Below the pieces are notes generated by a model. The model was not told the origin of the DNA. It was given only the letters and a program-made list of their open reading frames with translations, and did not search any database. The translations under genes and the position numbers were made by a program. Positions 60,838 through 64,000 of a stretch of DNA of 64,000 nt are shown here, one piece after another (the first letter of the stretch is position 1; each line of letters begins with the position of its first letter). This DNA comes from Bacteroidales bacterium (GTDB lineage: Bacteria > Bacteroidota > Bacteroidia > Bacteroidales > P3), in assembly GCA_017616895.1 (NCBI GenBank), contig JAFZXE010000023.1, positions 1 through 64,000 of the forward strand, given 5' to 3'.

Positions 60838-62085
60838 TTGGGTTCTACGTTCATAATACTGGGTTTGCTGATTTTCAGCGCACACTTGTTTTCCGCCATC
60901 TTCAGCAAGCGGCGCATACCCGACGTGGTGCTGCTGGTTGGTATCGGAATCATTGTAGGACCTGTGCTGGGAATCGTACACCCCGAAGACCTTGAAAGCA
61001 TCGGTGGCGTGTTTTCGTCGCTGACGCTGCTTTTCATACTGTTCGACAGCGGATTGGATTTGAGCATCGACACCATACGACGCTATTGGAAAGGTATGGT
61101 GCAAGTCACCCTGATGTCGTTTGTCATCTCTATGGCGGGTGTCATCTGCTTCTCGCACTATGTGCTGCATATCGACTGGCTTTCGTCGGTACTCGCGGGT
61201 TCGATAGTGTCGGGCACCGCCGCCGCCATCGTCATACCGCTGGTCAACCAACTCAAAGTGAGTGAGAAAGCCCGCATGGTGCTCACCCTCGAATCCGCCG
61301 CCAGCGGTGTGCTGTGCATAGTGGTGACCATCGCCACCCTCGAAATATCCACCGTCCAAAATATGAGCGCGATGGGCATTACCGGTATGGTCTTTCGCGT
61401 CATCGGCGGCATCCTTTTCGCCCTCCTGCTCGGCATCGCAGGCGGAATACTCTGGGCGGGACTTCTCGACCGCGTGCGTAAGCTTCAGAACTCCATGTTC
61501 CTCACGCCCGCGTTTGTCTTTGTCATCTACGGCATAGCCGAAATGCTCGGATATAGCGGTGCCATTGCGGCATTGGCATTCGGCATAGTGCTAGGCAACG
61601 TCGAGTACTTCCGTATGCCGCTGCTCGGCGCAGTCCACCTAGACAGGATGCAACCGTTACGTCTCGAGGAAAAGAGTTTCTTCAAAGAGATAGTGTTCAT
61701 CTTGAAGACCTACTTCTTCGTATATGTCGGAATTTCAATACCGTTCACCAGCCCCATGGACCTACTCTACGGCCTTATGATTACCGGAGTGCTGTTCGTG
61801 CTGAGATTCCTCCTGCTTTGTGTCGTAGGTCGTGAGAACACAAGGTCCGAGCGGCTTGTGACGACCATAATGATACCCAAAGGGTTGGTGGCCGCCGTGC
61901 TCGCCTCCATGCCCGAACGGGTGAATATAGAGATGGGATATACCGTCATCCCCTACGCCACAACCATAAAATATATGGTCTATTCGGTGATTTTCTGTTC
62001 CATAATCATCACCTCGCTGCTCGTCTTCCTGACACGCAAACAGCTGGTTGAGAACAAAGACAGGCAAACCACAATGAACTTCTAA
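60838..62085 (+). CDS. Cation/proton antiporter (CPA family) with an altered ion-binding motif
   Basis: A polytopic inner-membrane transporter of the sodium/potassium-proton antiporter type with about 11-12 helices (415 residues). It opens FIILGLLIFSAHLFSAIF and has RRIPDVVLLVGIGIIVGPVLG, the SGTAAAIVIPLVNQLKVSEKARMVL half-helix region, and LALGVAIVLG-type TM later (AIAALAFGIVLG). In related proteins the sequence ESxxxD or ESALSDVLCIV supplies the ion-binding Asp; here it reads LESAASGVLCIV (151-162), with Gly157 in the Asp place. Activity may therefore be changed or lost. No ATG is available; TTG at 60838 is taken as start, within the ATTCAC repeat. dapF follows 4 bases later. Confidence 0.8.
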   Translation: MGSTFIILGLLIFSAHLFSAIFSKRRIPDVVLLVGIGIIVGPVLGIVHPEDLESIGGVFSSLTLLFILFDSGLDLSIDTIRRYWKGMVQVTLMSFVISMAGVICFSHYVLHIDWLSSVLAGSIVSGTAAAIVIPLVNQLKVSEKARMVLTLESAASGVLCIVVTIATLEISTVQNMSAMGITGMVFRVIGGILFALLLGIAGGILWAGLLDRVRKLQNSMFLTPAFVFVIYGIAEMLGYSGAIAALAFGIVLGNVEYFRMPLLGAVHLDRMQPLRLEEKSFFKEIVFILKTYFFVYVGISIPFTSPMDLLYGLMITGVLFVLRFLLLCVVGRENTRSERLVTTIMIPKGLVAAVLASMPERVNIEMGYTVIPYATTIKYMVYSVIFCSIIITSLLVFLTRKQLVENKDRQTTMNF

Positions 62086-62089
62086 AACA

Positions 62090-62884
62090 ATGATACACTT
62101 CTACAAATTCGACGGAGCAGGCAACGACTTTGTGATGGTCGATAACCGCAAGGGAGAGATAAGCCTCGACGCCAAACAGATAGAACGCATCTGCCATCGC
62201 CGTATCGGCGTCGGCGCCGACGGGTTGATACTGCTCGAAAGCCCCAAGACCCCCGACGACGGCGACTTCGTGATGCGCTACTACAACAGCGACGGACTCA
62301 CAGCCACCATGTGCGGCAACGGCGGCCGCTGCATCGTCGCCTTCGCCCACCTGCTCGGTGTTATAGGCAACAAGACCACTTTCCGCGCCGACGACGGTAT
62401 GCATACCGCAGAGATAGTGATGTGGAACGACAAAGAGCGCTACGGCCTTGTGAAACTCGGTATGAAAGATGTGGAAGCCGACGGCATAAGACCTGTGCTC
62501 GACGGATGGCTGCTCAACACAGGAGTGCCGCACTATGTGCAACGTGTCGAGAATATCGACTCCATCGACGTCAAGACCGAAGGAAGTCGGCTGCGTCACC
62601 ATCCCGACTTGGGACCAGAGGGCGCCAACGTCAACTTCATCTGCGACGCACCCGACGGCTCGCTGATGGTACGCACTTACGAGCGCGGCGTTGAGGACGA
62701 AACCTGGAGCTGCGGTACAGGTGTCACCGCCTGCGCCATCGTGAGCGGCAACCACAACATACGAACCCGCGGCGGCGACTTCAAGGTGGAGTTCGAACCA
62801 ACAGGAAAACGCTACGAAAAAGTGAACCTCATAGGTCCGGCCGCCTGTAACTTCGACGGGTGCGTGCCCGCACAGGGCGAATAA
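62090..62884 (+). CDS. dapF: Diaminopimelate epimerase
   Basis: DapF converts LL- to meso-diaminopimelate for lysine and peptidoglycan. The PLP-independent two-Cys mechanism is visible: Cys in GNGGRCIVAFAH and Cys in EDETWSCGTGVTACAI. MIHFYKFDGAGNDFVMVDNRKGE is the typical start. 264 residues is normal. The last seven residues (CVPAQGE) are encoded by a copy of the dispersed hairpin repeat that runs into the stop codon, so the natural C-terminus has been lengthened by the repeat. The start is 4 bases after the antiporter gene. Confidence 0.96.
   Translation: MIHFYKFDGAGNDFVMVDNRKGEISLDAKQIERICHRRIGVGADGLILLESPKTPDDGDFVMRYYNSDGLTATMCGNGGRCIVAFAHLLGVIGNKTTFRADDGMHTAEIVMWNDKERYGLVKLGMKDVEADGIRPVLDGWLLNTGVPHYVQRVENIDSIDVKTEGSRLRHHPDLGPEGANVNFICDAPDGSLMVRTYERGVEDETWSCGTGVTACAIVSGNHNIRTRGGDFKVEFEPTGKRYEKVNLIGPAACNFDGCVPAQGE
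62860..62880 (+). repeat. Dispersed hairpin repeat inside the 3' end of dapF
   Basis: GTGCGTGCCCGCACAGGGCG, perfect stem, in frame; the dapF TAA stop follows at once. ATTTGTCAATTCACTATTCAC words follow at 62951-62975 before ligA. Confidence 0.75.
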
Positions 62885-62982
62885 GTTGCTTCGCAACCAA
62901 TCATCTATATTAAAATATCTTGCTGAAGGCTCTTTTCTGGATTCAAGTTTCATTTGTCAATTCACTATTCACTATTCACTAA

Positions 62983-64000
<1,018 letters not shown>

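Overview
The window looks like chromosomal DNA of a member of the Bacteroidota, probably order Bacteroidales. The evidence is Bacteroidetes-type promoters (-7 box TAnnTTTG) before many genes, no clear Shine-Dalgarno sites, many lipoproteins and secreted peptidases, a type IX secretion sorting domain, FISUMP, DUF3857 and DUF4105 families, and atpD-atpC standing apart from the rest of the ATP synthase genes. No rRNA, tRNA, insertion sequence, prophage or CRISPR array was recognised. Most genes are core housekeeping. TAG is an ordinary stop codon here.

Layout. 0-6 kb: end of a DUF1015 gene, atpD-atpC, an amidohydrolase, a peptide-binding lipoprotein and a small helical protein. 6-12 kb: a capsule-type nucleotide-sugar dehydratase (minus strand), then mutL, a rhomboid protease and rarD. 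12-16 kb: a secreted GH2 beta-galactosidase, a decayed secreted rhodanese and an LEA-like lipoprotein. 16.5-24.5 kb (minus strand): a cell-envelope cluster with a C69 dipeptidase, a MurD-type ligase fused to an M20 amidohydrolase, a MurL-like UDP-muramyl-dipeptide epimerase and a coiled-coil lipoprotein with Ser-Ala repeats. 24.6-37.5 kb (plus): outer-membrane protein, S41 protease, esterase, parC, glycosyltransferase, hflX, mtgA, xerD, comEC, mscS. 37.6-48.5 kb (plus): a secreted C10/M6-like protease, DUF4105 and DUF3857 proteins, an acyl-CoA ligase, LemA and a TPM protein. 48.6-53.4 kb (minus): an ABC-F ATPase, rarA, a FISUMP lipoprotein and yebC. 53.6-55.2 kb: queA and a DUF2147 protein. 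55.4-58.1 kb (minus): an island of small lipoproteins and exported proteins sharing a leader motif. 58.8-64 kb (plus): dnaX with an in-frame amber codon, a cation/proton antiporter, dapF and the start of ligA.

Two themes stand out. First, the murD-M20/murL pair suggests that D-glutamate enters peptidoglycan by L-Glu ligation followed by epimerisation; dapF and mtgA provide other wall steps. Second, the window is full of short word-like intergenic repeats (a GTGCG/CGCAC hairpin, TTTTAAG, GTTAGC, CAAATACATTTG, AATTCAC, TATCAAC, GTGTTAAT). They recur in a fixed order between unrelated genes and have also entered reading frames in mtaD, murL, the acyl-CoA ligase, dnaX, comEC and dapF.
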